Positions 63,149 through 64,000 of a DNA stretch of 64,000 nt are shown here, in pieces. The notes beneath the pieces are model-generated. The model was not told the DNA's origin and made no database searches. It saw only the letters and a list, made by a program, of their open reading frames with translations. Source of the DNA: Bacteroidota bacterium (lineage in GTDB: Bacteria; Bacteroidota; Bacteroidia; Bacteroidales; UBA5342); the NCBI GenBank assembly GCA_003249935.1, contig QKHT01000212.1, positions 62,001 to 126,000 of the forward strand. The letters are read 5' to 3'. Every line of letters begins with the position of its first letter. The first letter of the stretch is position 1. The position numbers and the translations under genes were made by a program.

Positions 63149-64000
63149 ATGAATATTTCGTACAATTGGTTACAAGAATATATTAATATTGATATGCCTG
63201 CCGAAGAAATTGGTAAAGTATTAACTTCAATTGGTTTGGAAGTAGGCTCAATCGGGAAGTATGAAAAAATTAAAGGTGGTTTAAAAGGGATGGTTGTTGG
63301 CAAAGTCTTAACTTGTCACAAACACCCGAATGCAGACAAACTAAGTGTAACTACCGTGGATATTGGTACCGGTGACCCCTTAAAGATTGTTTGTGGAGCT
63401 CCTAATGTTGCTGCTGGCCAAAAGGTTATTATTGCAACCGTTGGAACAGTATTAAATAGTGGAAACGAAAGTTTTACAATAAAACGATCAAAAATTCGAG
63501 GTGAAGAATCGGAAGGGATGATTTGTGCATCAGACGAAATTGGGGTAGGGGATGATCACAGTGGAATTATCGTACTGCCTCAAGACGTAACGATTGGAAC
63601 CACGGCTGCATCTTACTTTGGAATTGAAACCGATAACATTCTTGAAGTTGATATTACGCCTAATCGTATCGATAGTGCTTGTCACATAGGAATTGCACGC
63701 GATTTAGCTGCATCACTAAAAACAACCTGGAATTTACCAGATATATCCGGGTTCACTGCTAATAACAGCAATAATAAAATAAAAGTTAGCGTTCTGAATA
63801 CAGAAGCATGTATCAGGTACTCTGGGGTTTGCATATCTAATGTTAAAGTTCAGGAATCACCGGATTGGCTTAAACACAAATTATTAGCTATTGGGCTGAA
63901 CCCGATTAACAATATAGTGGATATTACCAATTTTGTACTTCACGAATGTAATCAGCCACTTCATGCTTTCGATGCAGCGAAAATAACCGGGAATACAGTA
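63149..64000 (+). CDS. pheT: Phenylalanyl-tRNA synthetase beta subunit, N-terminal part (cut by window edge)
   Basis: 284 codons are open from ATG 63149 to the window end. The start MNISYNWLQEYINIDMPAEE, the EMAP-like tRNA-binding domain (VVGKVLTCHKHPNADKLSV, VCGAPNVAAGQKV, SEGMICASDEIGVG) and the B3/4 start (LEVDITPNRIDSACHIGIAR) are those of PheT. The rest of the gene lies beyond the window. Confidence 0.95.
   Translation, partial: MNISYNWLQEYINIDMPAEEIGKVLTSIGLEVGSIGKYEKIKGGLKGMVVGKVLTCHKHPNADKLSVTTVDIGTGDPLKIVCGAPNVAAGQKVIIATVGTVLNSGNESFTIKRSKIRGEESEGMICASDEIGVGDDHSGIIVLPQDVTIGTTAASYFGIETDNILEVDITPNRIDSACHIGIARDLAASLKTTWNLPDISGFTANNSNNKIKVSVLNTEACIRYSGVCISNVKVQESPDWLKHKLLAIGLNPINNIVDITNFVLHECNQPLHAFDAAKITGNTV

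Overview
The window is a low-GC (roughly 37% by eye), gene-dense stretch of chromosome from a member of the Bacteroidota. Signs of this are promoters of the TTTG / TAnnTTTG type (-33/-7), families typical of the phylum (a RicT-like PSP1 protein, a CvfB-like S1 protein, DUF4296 and DUF6340 lipoproteins, a pRiA4b ORF-3-like protein, a GYDIA-type GHMP kinase), and weak Shine-Dalgarno sequences. No phage, insertion sequence, CRISPR array or rRNA operon was seen. Both ends cut genes: a Crp/Fnr-type regulator on the left and pheT on the right.

Layout. 1-1.6 kb: truncated Crp/Fnr gene and ricT. 1.6-12.4 kb: one tightly packed nine-gene operon whose first four genes are leucine-degradation enzymes (methylcrotonyl-CoA carboxylase beta, methylglutaconyl-CoA hydratase, carboxylase alpha, acyl-CoA dehydrogenase) and whose last five are mevalonate-pathway enzymes (type 2 IPP isomerase, HMG-CoA reductase, a GHMP kinase, diphosphomevalonate decarboxylase, mevalonate kinase). 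The two halves meet chemically at HMG-CoA. Neither HMG-CoA lyase nor HMG-CoA synthase is encoded here, so the operon reads as a route from leucine carbon to isoprenoids. 12.6-27.6 kb: receiver protein, CvfB, secreted hydrolase-like protein, transketolase, cysteine desulfidase-like protein, MiaB, class II ribonucleotide reductase, MiaA, NfeD-type protease, ECF sigma factor, free methionine sulfoxide reductase. 27.6-28.7 kb: a 1.1-kb AT-rich non-coding region carrying repeated TTACAnnTGTAA dyads in front of an HTH regulator gene. 29.3-33.9 kb: pyrK-pyrD, an AsmA protein and two identical tRNA-Arg genes.

33.95-37.4 kb (minus strand): the most unusual locus. It holds an ArsM-like methyltransferase, a previously unlisted 31-residue three-cysteine peptide, a strong hairpin terminator, a radical SAM/SPASM enzyme and a thioredoxin-thioredoxin reductase fusion, behind a promoter covered by a 10-bp inverted repeat. 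This has the build of a RiPP (ribosomally made, modified peptide) cassette with an arsenic or thiol theme.

37.5-64 kb: mostly housekeeping genes. These include a sugar transferase, an RsmI-like and an RsmF-like methyltransferase, ileS, a DksA-like protein, lspA followed by a lipoprotein gene, rocD, rpsA, a CBS protein, pdxJ, an ExbB-ExbD-TonB set, asnA, an acyltransferase, rpsF-rpsR-rplI, a CPBP protease, a second receiver protein, and a rhomboid - threonine aldolase - isochorismate synthase operon, then the start of pheT. Functional links inside the window: mevalonate-derived DMAPP is the substrate of MiaA, whose product MiaB modifies; LspA processes lipoproteins such as the one encoded next to it; thioredoxin is the usual electron donor of ArsM enzymes.
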